Source: CAVZXS01 sp963779325
GTDB taxonomy: Bacteria > Bacteroidota > Bacteroidia > Chitinophagales > Chitinophagaceae
Direction: 5' to 3'
Assembly: GCA_963779325.1 (NCBI GenBank)
Contig: CAVZXS010000019.1
Span: 1-64,000 of the forward strand
Length of the DNA stretch: 64,000 nt
Shown here: in pieces, positions 37,813 to 47,633 of the stretch
How the letters are laid out: every line of letters begins with the position of its first letter
How positions within the stretch are numbered: position 1 is the stretch's first letter
Translations under genes and position numbers: made by a program
Notes under the pieces: generated by a model
What the model was told of the DNA's origin: nothing
Seen by the model: the letters and a program-made list of their open reading frames with translations, nothing else
Database searches by the model: none

Positions 37813-38712
37813 ATGAGGCCCCAAAAAAAACTCATCGACCGTGTTAACTGGAAACAGGTATTAAACATCAAAAACCTGCTGCAAATTGTCATCGGTTGTT
37901 CACTCGCTGTACTGGCTATGCGTGGGTTTATGATTCCCAATCGTTTTTTAGATGGGGGCATTACCGGTATTTCTATTTTGCTGCACGAAATATTTCATTT
38001 CAATATCAGTTTACTTTCTATTGTATTAAATATCCCGTTCATTTATCTTGGTTACAAACGCATTGGTAAAACCTTTGCAGTGCAAACCATTATTGCGGTG
38101 TTGTTACTTGCTGCAGGTTTATTACTGATTGATATTAACCCCATTACTTCCGATAAACTACTCATTGCCATTTTTGGCGGGCTTACTATGGGTGTTGGCG
38201 TTGGTTTTGTATTACGCAGCGGCGGAGTGGTAGATGGTGCCGAAGTAATTGCCGTGTTTACCAAACGCAAAACCGGCTTTAGTAACAGTGAAATTATTCT
38301 AATGTTTAATGCGGTCATTTTTGCAGTGGCAGCATTTCAGTTTGGATTGGAAACGGCAATGTATTCACTCATCACCTATTTCACAGCTACCAGAGCAACT
38401 GATTATGTGGTAGACGGAATTGAACAGTACACTGCCATTAATATTATTTCTTCACAACCCGATGCTGTAAAAGATTATTTGGTGAATGAACTTACCAAAG
38501 GTATTACGGTTTATAAAGGTGAGCGGGGTTACCTGCCGGGCAGTTTTGATGTAAAAACAGATGCTGAAATTATTGTAACCATTGTAACTCGTTTGGAAGT
38601 ACACAATATTCAATCTGCCATTATGAATATTGACCCCAAAGCCTTTGTATACGTGCAAAGTATAAAAGAAGCAGCGGGGGGCATCTTAAAACCGAAAGCC
38701 CATGGGCACTGA
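37813..38712 (+). CDS. YitT-family membrane protein
   Basis: A 299-residue protein of the YitT type: five or six membrane segments in the first 200 residues (including MRGFMIPNRFLDGGITGISILLHEI, FGGLTMGVGVGFVLRSGGVVDGAEV) and a C-terminal DUF2179-type soluble domain (DYLVNELTKGITVYKGERGYL). Function is not established, although some relatives are linked to transport. Its last codons overlap the HD gene by 11 bp, so the two are coupled. Confidence 0.92.
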   Translation: MRPQKKLIDRVNWKQVLNIKNLLQIVIGCSLAVLAMRGFMIPNRFLDGGITGISILLHEIFHFNISLLSIVLNIPFIYLGYKRIGKTFAVQTIIAVLLLAAGLLLIDINPITSDKLLIAIFGGLTMGVGVGFVLRSGGVVDGAEVIAVFTKRKTGFSNSEIILMFNAVIFAVAAFQFGLETAMYSLITYFTATRATDYVVDGIEQYTAINIISSQPDAVKDYLVNELTKGITVYKGERGYLPGSFDVKTDAEIIVTIVTRLEVHNIQSAIMNIDPKAFVYVQSIKEAAGGILKPKAHGH

Positions 38713-39286
38713 GCAGCAAATGAAAGAGTTTGTTTCAGGATTACTGAATAATAATTTACCTGCAAGCTATTATTATCATAATCTTGAGCATACCCTATAT
38801 GTGGCAGATAAAGTTGTGGAAATTGGCCGCAATGAAAATTGCAGTATTAAAGAACTGGAATTATTAACTGTTGCCGCACTTTGGCATGATGCAGGTTTTA
38901 TCAATGCATATACAGGACATGAAGAAGCAGGTTGCTTACTTGTAAAGCAATATTTACCGGGATATGAATACACCCTTCATGAAATAGAAACAATTAGCAG
39001 AATGATCATGGCCACTAAAATACCGCACTCGCCTAAAACCAAACTGGAAGAAATAATTATTGATGCAGATTTGGAATACCTTGGTACAGAAAGTGTGCAG
39101 CAAAAAGCAAGTAGTTTGTTTAAAGAGCTCCTGTCGTTAAATTCATTGCTCACAAAAGAAGAGTGGAACAACATGCAAATTTCTTTTCTTCAAAATCACC
39201 GCTACTTTACATCTTATTGTAAAGAACAAAAAGAACCATTGAAGCAGGCATATTTAGCAAAGTTGTTGAAGCATGTTAACGATTGA
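38702..39286 (+). CDS. HD-domain phosphohydrolase
   Basis: A 194-residue protein with the HD layout: YYHNLEHTLYV (first His), LWHDAGFINAYTGHEEAG (HD pair), and DADLEYLG (last Asp). HD proteins of this size usually hydrolyse nucleotides or phosphodiesters. It overlaps the YitT gene by 11 bp. No signal or membrane segment is present. The metal ligands are complete, so activity is plausible; substrate is unknown. Confidence 0.88.
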   Translation: MGTEQQMKEFVSGLLNNNLPASYYYHNLEHTLYVADKVVEIGRNENCSIKELELLTVAALWHDAGFINAYTGHEEAGCLLVKQYLPGYEYTLHEIETISRMIMATKIPHSPKTKLEEIIIDADLEYLGTESVQQKASSLFKELLSLNSLLTKEEWNNMQISFLQNHRYFTSYCKEQKEPLKQAYLAKLLKHVND

Positions 39287-39360
39287 TAAAAAATGTTTGA
39301 CTAAAGGTGTTTTTTAACCATCAGAATTTTCCGCTTCAACTTTTAAAACAAAAAAATATC

Positions 39361-40092
39361 ATGGACGAAACTATTAAACCAATGGTTGTTGGCTTTCCGC
39401 TTTATGATGGCGTAACACTGATGGATTTTGTTGGCGCTACCGATGTCTTCAACGTTGCTTACGGTTCTTTTATACCCATTTGGCTGGCCGAAGAAAAAAG
39501 ACCCATTAAAACATCGTCAGGTACTTTTGTGTATCCTAACTACTCTTTTGATGAAGCACATCCGCCCATAGATATTCTTTATGTACCGGGTGGCAATGCC
39601 GCCGGTGTAATTAATAATGCCATGTTTAACCAAACCTATCAAAACTTTATTAAAACTACTGCTGCCGGTACACAATGGACGGGCTCGGTTTGTGTAGGCG
39701 CATTTATATTAGCCGCAGCGGGTCTTTTAAACAACTGCACCGTTACCACTTACTGGAGCCAGTTGAATAATCTTCGCCTGCTCAATAATTATTGCAACAT
39801 CAAAATACCCGAAGGCTATCCAAGAGGCATTATTGATGAACAACAAAAGCGTTTTACAGGTGGCGGCATTTCTTCTTCAGTTGATCTTGCAATTATGCTG
39901 GTAGAAAAAATTAGAGGCGAATGGATGGCTGAGGCATCCCAACTGTATGTACAATATGCCCCTGACCCGCCCGTACATACCGGCGACCCTGCAGCTGCGC
40001 CGCCCGCTTTGCTTAAACAAGTAATGATAAGCCAGGCAGGTGTTACAAGCCTTTATTATGATGCGGTACAGCGTTTGCTCAAGGACGGATAG
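39361..40092 (+). CDS. DJ-1/PfpI-family protein
   Basis: The start at ATG 39361 (MDETIKPMVVGFPLYDGVTLMDF) gives the normal N-terminus; an upstream frame to 39307 has no family match. The 243-residue product resembles the isonitrile hydratase-like subgroup of DJ-1/PfpI proteins, with the nucleophile Cys near residue 111 in GSVCVGAFILAAAGLL and VPGGNAAGV before it. It lacks an AraC domain. It is cytosolic and closes the YitT-HD group. Confidence 0.9.
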   Translation: MDETIKPMVVGFPLYDGVTLMDFVGATDVFNVAYGSFIPIWLAEEKRPIKTSSGTFVYPNYSFDEAHPPIDILYVPGGNAAGVINNAMFNQTYQNFIKTTAAGTQWTGSVCVGAFILAAAGLLNNCTVTTYWSQLNNLRLLNNYCNIKIPEGYPRGIIDEQQKRFTGGGISSSVDLAIMLVEKIRGEWMAEASQLYVQYAPDPPVHTGDPAAAPPALLKQVMISQAGVTSLYYDAVQRLLKDG

Positions 40093-40538
40093 ATACGCCC
40101 GATCCCCCTTTTACCTGTTAGTACCTGCCAAAATTTTTTTTCACTCAAGAGATCGTGTTTAAAAGAAACAAAATAAATGAGTTAGCTTTTTTCACTCGCG
40201 ATTCCCTGTTAGTACCTCTGTAATTACCACGTTGCAATGATAAAATTTTTTTTAAGCTGCAAAATCAATATCTTGTAAGTCTAATCTATTTTATACACTT
40301 CTTTTATATCCTGCCTTATTTTTAAAACAAGCAGTTTTCTGCCCCGCTTACCTTGATAGACCGAAAGAAGCACTGAGTTAATTTTTGTTTGAATTTTTTT
40401 ACTCAATATCAATGTTTGTAAAAAAGCATTTGAGTATTAAACTTACCGGTAAGCTTCTCATCCGTATCCCGTTTGTTAAAACAAACCCTTATAAAAAAGA
40501 TAGATTAGATTTTTAAACCATAATTAAACCTTTCAACC
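40093..40538. promoter_or_regulatory. 446-bp gene-free regulatory region before the decarboxylase
   Basis: This is the longest clean gap of the window. It holds the direct repeat CCTGTTAGTACCT (40114-40126 and 40204-40216), a palindrome CTTACCGGTAAG (40442-40453), and the inverted repeat GTTTGTT-AA-AACAAAC (40471-40486), the last about 50 bp before the decarboxylase ATG. These could be operator sites. No convincing TAnnTTTG element or ncRNA was seen. Confidence 0.4.
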
Positions 40539-42782
40539 ATGCAGCACACAGACAAAAAACATTCTGTACAATTCGCCAAAGATTTACTAACAGCCCACCT
40601 CAATCAACCTGAAGAAACAAGAATAAAATTAGAAGGTGGCAACTCCCAAACATTAGAAGCATTGTTCCCCGGCACCCACGGCGGCAATTTTAAATACATG
40701 CTGGAGCTGATGGCAATGGCCGTGCAGGGCAATGTTGATTTCAGAAATAATTATTTTCCTAACGACCCTGATTACCTGAACACCGCCATGCAGGAATCAC
40801 CGGCATTTAAAGAAACCCTGGCGTCCATGACCCTGGAGTATTATCTGCTTATTAAACAGTTAAAGCAGTCCGGTACTTTTTTCAGTATGCGTACCATTGG
40901 CCACATGCTGTGGGATACCACACTGCCCGGCATGCTCGGTTATTTTGCTGCGCTAATGTATAATCAAAATAACGTGGCGGCAGAAGCTTCCCCTGTAACT
41001 ACATTGCTTGAAATGCATGTGGGCAATGAACTGTGTAAGTTATTAGGTTATGCTGTTAATCCCATTGGTAAAAAACCAGGTGAATTTGAGCTGGCTGCCG
41101 GCCAAATTACAGGATGGGGGCATATTACCTGCGATGGCAGCGTTGCCAACTTAGAAGGTTTGTGGATGGCAAGAAATTTAAAATTTTATGCCGCCAGCGT
41201 AAAACAAGCTTTATTAAATGAAGCTATCTTTCAAAATGCAAAAGGCTTTCAGGTTACATTACTAAATGGCACAAAAGCTGTTTTAGTAAATTTAAATAGC
41301 TGGACATTACTCAATCTTCCTATTGATGAAGTGCTGGCCATTCCGAATAATTTAGCTACGCAATACAGTATTAATATTACAGATGTAAGTAATGCCATTG
41401 CAAATTATACAGTGCAAAATATGGGCTATCATGATATACTCAGTAAATACCTGCCCGATATTACAGAAACGCCTGTATCGATCGCCAGCTCTACAAGACA
41501 TTACTCATGGCCTAAAGGCGCTGCCATACTCGGTATTGGTGCAAGCAACATGTGGAGCATACATGTAGACTTAAAAGCAAGAATGGATTTAACCAAATTA
41601 GATAATGTATTGAGTTATTGTGTAAGCAAAAAAGTTCCTGTAATGAATGTAGTGGCTGTTATTGGTACTACAGAAGAAAGCCAGGTAGATCCGTTGAAAG
41701 ATATTTTAGCGCTCAGGGATAAATACAGGCAACAGGGTTTGGAGTTTTGCATACATGCTGATGCTGCGTGGGGCGGTTATTATAAAAGTATGCTTAACAG
41801 TAATGATGACAGCGACCCTGCTACGTTTAAAATAGTGAATGATGATGCAATGGTATCAATACCCATGAGCAGTTATGTAACGGAGCAGTATAAGGTATTG
41901 CAGATGGCCGACTCAATTACGATTGACCCGCATAAATCGGGTTATGTGCCTTATCCTGCGGGTGGTTTGTGTTACAGAAATTCTGCTATGCGTAATTTGG
42001 TTTCGTTTACTGCACCGGTGGTGTATCATGGCGGCGTTGACCCGACTGTTGGTGTATATGGTGTGGAAGGTTCCAAACCCGGCGCAGCAGCAGCGGCCGT
42101 TTATTTCAGTCATAAAGTTATACGGCCCAATATAGATGGCTACGGTAAAATTTCAGGCGAATGTTTTTTTAATGCTAAAAGATTATATGCTGCATTGGTT
42201 TGTTTAAATATTCAACCAAACCTGCCTTTCTTTATTGTGCCGTTAATTCCTATACCGGCTATTCAACAAAACCTGCCACCTGCGCAGGTGCAACAGCAAT
42301 ATGAATTTATAAGAGATAGAATTGTAAACGTAAGCAATCAGCAATTAATTAACGATCCGCAGGCATTTGCATTATTTAAAGAATTGGGTGGCGACCAAAC
42401 TATTGTTACTTACATGTATAATTATTTTACTACCGGCACCACGCCTAACAACAGCATGAAAAAAGTAAATGCTTTAAATGATGCTGTTTACAGAAAGTTT
42501 AGTTTTAAGCCTTACGAAACTAAAACAGAGGATACACCAATAGTAGTAACCTCATCTGCATTTACAAGAAGCAATAATGGCGATTTGCTGGTAGATAGTT
42601 TACGAAAAAGGTTGGGTGTTGCAACAGGCGATGGAACAAACGACCCTGTCAATTTTATCATTTCCACTGTTATGAATCCGTGGTTGAGCAATACCGTTAA
42701 CGGCTCGTTTATTCCAACACTCATAAACATCATTACACAAAACGTAACGCAAATCGTGGCTACGGTAAAATCGCAACCATAA
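40539..42782 (+). CDS. PLP-dependent group II decarboxylase (TyrDC-like)
   Basis: A 747-residue PLP enzyme, longer than the 480-residue aromatic decarboxylases and similar in layout to the large tyrosine decarboxylases. Signature parts are GHMLWDTTLPGMLGYF, EMHVGNELCKLLGY, WGHITCDGSVANLE, HADAAWGGYY near residue 406 and ITIDPHKSGYVPYPAGG with the PLP Lys near residue 466. The substrate (Tyr, Glu or another amino acid) cannot be read. It is cytosolic and lies 30 bp before the FIST sensor gene, so its product may be linked to that sensor. Confidence 0.88.
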   Translation: MQHTDKKHSVQFAKDLLTAHLNQPEETRIKLEGGNSQTLEALFPGTHGGNFKYMLELMAMAVQGNVDFRNNYFPNDPDYLNTAMQESPAFKETLASMTLEYYLLIKQLKQSGTFFSMRTIGHMLWDTTLPGMLGYFAALMYNQNNVAAEASPVTTLLEMHVGNELCKLLGYAVNPIGKKPGEFELAAGQITGWGHITCDGSVANLEGLWMARNLKFYAASVKQALLNEAIFQNAKGFQVTLLNGTKAVLVNLNSWTLLNLPIDEVLAIPNNLATQYSINITDVSNAIANYTVQNMGYHDILSKYLPDITETPVSIASSTRHYSWPKGAAILGIGASNMWSIHVDLKARMDLTKLDNVLSYCVSKKVPVMNVVAVIGTTEESQVDPLKDILALRDKYRQQGLEFCIHADAAWGGYYKSMLNSNDDSDPATFKIVNDDAMVSIPMSSYVTEQYKVLQMADSITIDPHKSGYVPYPAGGLCYRNSAMRNLVSFTAPVVYHGGVDPTVGVYGVEGSKPGAAAAAVYFSHKVIRPNIDGYGKISGECFFNAKRLYAALVCLNIQPNLPFFIVPLIPIPAIQQNLPPAQVQQQYEFIRDRIVNVSNQQLINDPQAFALFKELGGDQTIVTYMYNYFTTGTTPNNSMKKVNALNDAVYRKFSFKPYETKTEDTPIVVTSSAFTRSNNGDLLVDSLRKRLGVATGDGTNDPVNFIISTVMNPWLSNTVNGSFIPTLINIITQNVTQIVATVKSQP

Positions 42783-42812
42783 AAAAATTTATAAACCTTA
42801 AAACCAAATACC

Positions 42813-43943
42813 ATGCTTGCAAAAAATATATACGGCGAAAGTATTGATGATATTAAATCAAAATTCGCTAAAGTAACTGCCGACGGATTTACGCCGTCAC
42901 TGGCCATTGTATTTTGTTCCATTACACAAAACAGGCAGGAGTTGGTTGATTTTTTTAATGCCAATAATGTAGATGTGTTTGGCTCCACTACGGCCGGAGA
43001 AATTATTGATTCGGAAGTAATGGAGAAATCAACTGTGGTAATGCTGCTGGATATTAATAAGACACATTATAAAATATTTTGCGAAGCATCGGAAGACACG
43101 TATAAAGTAGCCAATGATTTGGGACTATTTGCCAAAGCATCATTTGCCAATCCGTCCGTACTTGTCGTATCAAGCGGACTAACCATTGATGCGGAACAAA
43201 TCATCAATGGCTTTATGGATGCAGATAAAAATATTCCGTTGTACGGCGGGCTTGCCGGCGATGATTTAACCATGAAGGCTTCGTATGTATTTACCAACGG
43301 GCAGGAAACATCAACAGGTTTAATTGGCTTGGTACTTGATGGTGATAAAATAAATGTAAAAGGATTGGCCACCAGCGGCTGGGACAATATAGGTATTGAA
43401 AAAACAATTACCAAATCGGCTGGCAATGTGGTGTACACCATTGATGATGAACCGGCGGTAGATGTGTTTGTAAAATATTTCCAGTTTACTGAAAGTGTAG
43501 ATAACACAGCTGAGATTATTGCACAAAATTTTGCTCAATATCCTTTACAATTGAAAAAAGAAAATGGCAATGTTGTACTAAGGGCGCCGTTGATGGTGGA
43601 TATAGAAAGCCGTGCATTGATTTTTGCAGGCGGTATTCCGCAGGGCAGCAAAGTAAAATTTTCTGTACAGCCCGGCTTTGATTTAATTGAAAAAACAACA
43701 GAGAGAGTCAGTGCATTAAAACCCTTTATTCCCGAAGCAGATGCATTGATTATGTTTAGCTGTAAGGCAAGGCATATGGCGCTCGGCCCTATGACGGGTG
43801 ATGAAGCAGGTATGATAAGAGGGTTATGGAATAAGCCCTTAATCGGATTTTTTACTTATGGTGAAATAGGAACCGCCAAAGACAGTGTATGCGATTTTCA
43901 TAACGAAACCTGCAGTATGGTAATTTTACAGGAAAAAAATTAA
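42813..43943 (+). CDS. FIST-domain sensor protein
   Basis: A 376-residue protein with FIST_N (about 25-215; SLAIVFCSITQNRQELVDFF, VFGSTTAGEII, LYGGLAGDDLTMKASYVF) and FIST_C (about 225-365; LMVDIESRALIFAGGIPQGS, GEIGTAKDSVCDFHNETCS). FIST domains are proposed small-ligand sensors of signalling proteins, perhaps of amino acids. It carries no kinase of its own, but three kinases follow. It is 30 bp from the decarboxylase gene and 110 bp from the first kinase. Confidence 0.9.
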   Translation: MLAKNIYGESIDDIKSKFAKVTADGFTPSLAIVFCSITQNRQELVDFFNANNVDVFGSTTAGEIIDSEVMEKSTVVMLLDINKTHYKIFCEASEDTYKVANDLGLFAKASFANPSVLVVSSGLTIDAEQIINGFMDADKNIPLYGGLAGDDLTMKASYVFTNGQETSTGLIGLVLDGDKINVKGLATSGWDNIGIEKTITKSAGNVVYTIDDEPAVDVFVKYFQFTESVDNTAEIIAQNFAQYPLQLKKENGNVVLRAPLMVDIESRALIFAGGIPQGSKVKFSVQPGFDLIEKTTERVSALKPFIPEADALIMFSCKARHMALGPMTGDEAGMIRGLWNKPLIGFFTYGEIGTAKDSVCDFHNETCSMVILQEKN

Positions 43944-43981
43944 GCAGATAAAATACATTGTCTCTTTTTAAAAAGAACCAA

Positions 43982-44008
43982 ACCCCTTCTCCTGCGGAGA
44001 GGGGTTTT
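43982..44008 (+). terminator. Hairpin after the FIST gene
   Basis: ACCCCTTCTCC, loop TGC and GGAGAGGGG followed by TTTT form a strong hairpin 40 bp after the FIST stop and 45 bp before the first kinase. It may partly uncouple the sensor from the kinases. Similar GC-rich palindromes occur elsewhere in the window. Confidence 0.5.
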
Positions 44009-44053
44009 GGCTGAAACAATAGCATTATTTTTTAACCAACTACAACGATTTCA

Positions 44054-45151
44054 TTGGAACAATTAAAAAAAATTATACAGGGCTTAAACATTTCAGAAGA
44101 AGAGAAAGCACTCATTTTTGAAGAGTTGAAAGCTGTTCAAAAAACGATTGCTATTGCTGAGTTCAAATACAGTCGCACCATGATTGATAAAGCTGCCATT
44201 ACCAATGTGCTTAATGCAAGCATAAAGGAAATTGAAGAACAGAAAAAAATTGTTGAGGAAGCAAAAAATGAAATTGCCAAAAACATGTTTGAGTTGGATA
44301 AGCAAAAACAGGTGATTGAAATAAAAAACAGGGTGCTGAATGAAACTATGAACAACTTGAAAGAAACACAATCGCAATTGATTCAGTCAGAAAAAATGGC
44401 TTCACTTGGTGAGCTTACCGCAGGCATTGCACATGAAATTCAAAACCCGTTAAACTTTGTTAATAATTTTTCTGATATCAATACCGAGTTAATTGAGGAA
44501 ATGAAAGAAGAAATAGACAAAGGAAATTTAGAAGAAGCAAAAGCCATTGCTGATGATATCAGCACCAACGAACAGAAAATAAATTTTCATGGCAAACGGG
44601 CCGATGGTATTGTAAAAGGTATGTTGCAGCACAGTCGCAGCAGTAACAACATTAAAGAATCAGTGAACATAAATGTACTGGCCGATGAATATCTGCGGCT
44701 GGCTTATCATGGTTTGCGGGCAAAGGATAAATCGTTTAATGCTACGATGAAAACTGATTATGATGAAAGCATCGGCAACATTACCGCCGTGCCGCAGGAT
44801 ATTGGCAGAGCCATGTTGAATTTAATTACCAATGCGTTTTATGCGGCCTCCCTGCCCTCCCAAGGAGGGTTCAAAGACCCTAACTACAAACATGAACCTA
44901 CTATTTGGATAAAAACAAAAAAACTAAGTGATAAAGTTTTGATAAGCGTAAAAGACAATGGGCCGGGCATCCCTCAAAAAGTATTGGACAAAATTTTCCA
45001 GCCCTTTTTTACCACCAAACCAACGGGCCAGGGAACGGGCTTGGGTTTGTCATTATGTTATGATATTATAAAAGCGCATGGCGGTGAACTGAAAGTGGAA
45101 ACGAAAGAAGGTGAGGGCAGTGAGTTTATTATTGAGTTGCCAACTATGTAA
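44054..45151 (+). CDS. Soluble sensor histidine kinase 1
   Basis: A 365-residue cytosolic kinase starting at TTG (MEQLKKIIQGLNISEEEK); no nearby ATG fits. A long coiled coil (about 40-110) leads to the H-box MASLGELTAGIAHEIQNPLNF with the phospho-His near 127, then HATPase_c with N-box LNLITNAFYAA, DNGPGIPQKVLDKIF and GTGLGLSLCYDI. It lacks a sensor domain and may take its signal from the FIST protein encoded upstream. It shares a nearly identical catalytic half with the next two kinases, including a GC-rich in-frame palindrome at 44855-44869. Confidence 0.92.
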   Translation: MEQLKKIIQGLNISEEEKALIFEELKAVQKTIAIAEFKYSRTMIDKAAITNVLNASIKEIEEQKKIVEEAKNEIAKNMFELDKQKQVIEIKNRVLNETMNNLKETQSQLIQSEKMASLGELTAGIAHEIQNPLNFVNNFSDINTELIEEMKEEIDKGNLEEAKAIADDISTNEQKINFHGKRADGIVKGMLQHSRSSNNIKESVNINVLADEYLRLAYHGLRAKDKSFNATMKTDYDESIGNITAVPQDIGRAMLNLITNAFYAASLPSQGGFKDPNYKHEPTIWIKTKKLSDKVLISVKDNGPGIPQKVLDKIFQPFFTTKPTGQGTGLGLSLCYDIIKAHGGELKVETKEGEGSEFIIELPTM

Positions 45152-45162
45152 GATATTTGAAA

Positions 45163-47553
45163 ATGAAAAAAAACATTTTAATTTTTGCTACAGTCTTTTC
45201 GCTTTTGAATATTTCAACTGTATATGCGCAATGGAGTGCAGATTTGAAATATATTGGCGAACTGCGGCAGCAATTAAAATTGATGAAAGAAGATACTTCG
45301 GGAATACGGTTGCTTAACAACCTGGCCGCCGCCTTTCATAAAGTGGGTGAAAATGAAAACTGCAAAAAATATGCGGCAATGGCGCTGCAACTCATCAATA
45401 AAAAAATAAATACCAATGAAGTAAGAGCAAACCCCGCTTACCTTAAGCAATATGAGTTGTTAAAGGCAAAAGCGGTAGAGAATACAGGTAATGGTTTATT
45501 GTTTGAAAACACTGCTATCGCATTTGATACATTGCAATCAGCATTACAGTTGTGGCAACAAGCCGGGGATAAGCATGGCATTGCCTCCACCAATGCTTCC
45601 ATGGCTGAATATTTTACCATCAAGGGCGACCATATCAATGCATTAAAATATTATCAAACAAGTTTAAATATCTACAAAGAACTGAATGATACATTTTTTA
45701 CAGGGTGGATTACTTACAACATCGGGCTCATTCAACGGTATATGGGTAATTACGGTGATGCACTGGAAAGCCATGTAAAAACGCTGCAAATTGGTAAACA
45801 GATTAACAACAATGAATTAATTACACAGGCACTGCTCGGCAATGGGTTTGATTATATGCTGGTGAAAAATTATCCCGAAGCACTAAAAAATCAAAGAGAA
45901 GCGCTGGAAATATTTACTGCAATAAAAGATTCTGTTGGTATTGGCAATGTGTATTACGATATAGGTGTTACGCATATATGGTCGGGCAATTTGGATGAAG
46001 CGCTGGTAAATCACACTAAAGGGTTGCAGATAAGAAAAAAATTAACCAATTATGGAGACATTGCTAATTCCTATAATTTCATTTCCAATATTTATCGAAA
46101 ACAAGATAAATACACAGAAGCATTAAGCAGTTCGCTTGAATCAGTAAAATATGCGGAGTTGTACGGAGAATCAAGCTATATCATTAACAGCTACACTGCC
46201 GTTGGTGATATTGCTGTAAAAATGGCTGCGTACGAAAAAGCAAATGACTATTATAACAAAGCATTGCTCGTTAGCAGGAAAATTAAAAATCCAAAATTCG
46301 AAGCACAGTCGTTAAAAGGCATTGCAGAAATATATTTATTGCAAAATAAAACCAATAAAGGAATCGAATTGCTCAACGAGGCGGCAACTATTGTACCCAC
46401 CGAAGACTTTAAAACCAGGCAAAGTATTTTTAAAGACCTTGCTGCCGCTTATGTTAAAATAAATGATTACAAAAATGCTTACGCTAACGAAGTACTGTAC
46501 AAGCAAATGAGCGACTCGTTAACGGCTGCAGAAAAAATTGAAAAAATTACGAGTATTACCAATCAGCTTGAGTTTGAAAACAAACAGGCATTACAAAAAG
46601 TAAATACAGATAAAATACTTTCAGTAAACCAATCAGAAATTAAAAGACAAAAATTAGTAAAAAACATAAGTATAGCGGGCCTGTTACTGGGGATTGTATT
46701 TTCACTTATATTTTATACAAGATTTAAAGAAAAGAAAAAATTGAATGATAAGCTGGAAGCAATACTCAGCAATCTCCAATCCGCACAATCGCAATTGGTG
46801 CAATCAGAAAAAATGGCTTCACTGGGGGAGCTTACCGCAGGCATTGCACATGAAATACAAAACCCGTTAAACTTTGTTACCAATTTTTCTGAAGTGAACA
46901 GAGATTTAATTGCTGAAATGAAAGAAGAATTAGCAAAAGGAAATATAAAAGAAGCCGCAGAGATAGCAACGGATATAAGAGATAATGAAGAAAAAATAAT
47001 TTTTCACGGAAAGCGGGCCGATTCTATTGTAAAAGGGATGCTGCAACACAGCCGTAATAACACAGGACAAATTGAACCAACGGATATCAATGCCCTGGCC
47101 GATGAATTTCTCCGCCTGTCGTATCATGGCCTGCGTGCAAAAGACAAAACCTTTAATGCAAAGTTTGAAATGGATTTTGATGAAACGATTGGAAAAATAA
47201 ATGTAGTACCGCAGGATATCGGCAGGGTGATTCTGAATTTAATCAACAATGCGTTTTATGTGGTTGATAAAAAAAAGAAATCAGGCATTGAAGGTTACGA
47301 TCCGACAGTTGTCATCAGTACAAAAAAGAAAGGAAATAAAATTGAAGTAAAAGTAAAAGATAATGGTAACGGTATTCCGAAAGAAGTGCTGGATAAAATA
47401 TTTCAACCATTCTTTACCACCAAACCCTCAGGCGAAGGAACGGGCTTAGGTTTATCGTTGAGTTATGATATTGTAAAAGCACATGGCGGGGAGTTGAAAG
47501 TGGAAACGAAGGAAGGGAAAGGCTCTGAATTTATTATTACTTTAACTTTATAA
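45163..47553 (+). CDS. TPR-sensor membrane histidine kinase 2
   Basis: The ATG at 45163 is preferred to the TTG at 45157. The signal peptide ends YAQ. A periplasmic region with about six TPR repeats (GDHINALKYYQTSLNIYKEL, GNYGDALESHVKTLQI and similar; residues 120-430) is followed by a single membrane helix near 510, a coiled coil, the H-box with phospho-His near 562 and HATPase_c (DNGNGIPKEVLDKIF, GTGLGLSLSYDI). It starts 12 bp after kinase 1. The periplasmic TPRs probably sense a protein or peptide. Confidence 0.92.
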   Translation: MKKNILIFATVFSLLNISTVYAQWSADLKYIGELRQQLKLMKEDTSGIRLLNNLAAAFHKVGENENCKKYAAMALQLINKKINTNEVRANPAYLKQYELLKAKAVENTGNGLLFENTAIAFDTLQSALQLWQQAGDKHGIASTNASMAEYFTIKGDHINALKYYQTSLNIYKELNDTFFTGWITYNIGLIQRYMGNYGDALESHVKTLQIGKQINNNELITQALLGNGFDYMLVKNYPEALKNQREALEIFTAIKDSVGIGNVYYDIGVTHIWSGNLDEALVNHTKGLQIRKKLTNYGDIANSYNFISNIYRKQDKYTEALSSSLESVKYAELYGESSYIINSYTAVGDIAVKMAAYEKANDYYNKALLVSRKIKNPKFEAQSLKGIAEIYLLQNKTNKGIELLNEAATIVPTEDFKTRQSIFKDLAAAYVKINDYKNAYANEVLYKQMSDSLTAAEKIEKITSITNQLEFENKQALQKVNTDKILSVNQSEIKRQKLVKNISIAGLLLGIVFSLIFYTRFKEKKKLNDKLEAILSNLQSAQSQLVQSEKMASLGELTAGIAHEIQNPLNFVTNFSEVNRDLIAEMKEELAKGNIKEAAEIATDIRDNEEKIIFHGKRADSIVKGMLQHSRNNTGQIEPTDINALADEFLRLSYHGLRAKDKTFNAKFEMDFDETIGKINVVPQDIGRVILNLINNAFYVVDKKKKSGIEGYDPTVVISTKKKGNKIEVKVKDNGNGIPKEVLDKIFQPFFTTKPSGEGTGLGLSLSYDIVKAHGGELKVETKEGKGSEFIITLTL

Positions 47554-47633
47554 TTGGTTACAAGACATAGTAACCTGATTTAATTTTAATGAAAATATTC
47601 CGGTTAAGTTTGTAAGAAAGAAGGAAAAGTAAA

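Noticed and set aside
40114..40216. CRISPR-like direct repeats
   Set aside because: There are only two 13-bp copies of CCTGTTAGTACCT with one 77-bp spacer, no leader and no cas genes.
45157..45163. TTG start for the TPR kinase
   Set aside because: The ATG two codons downstream gives a standard signal peptide.
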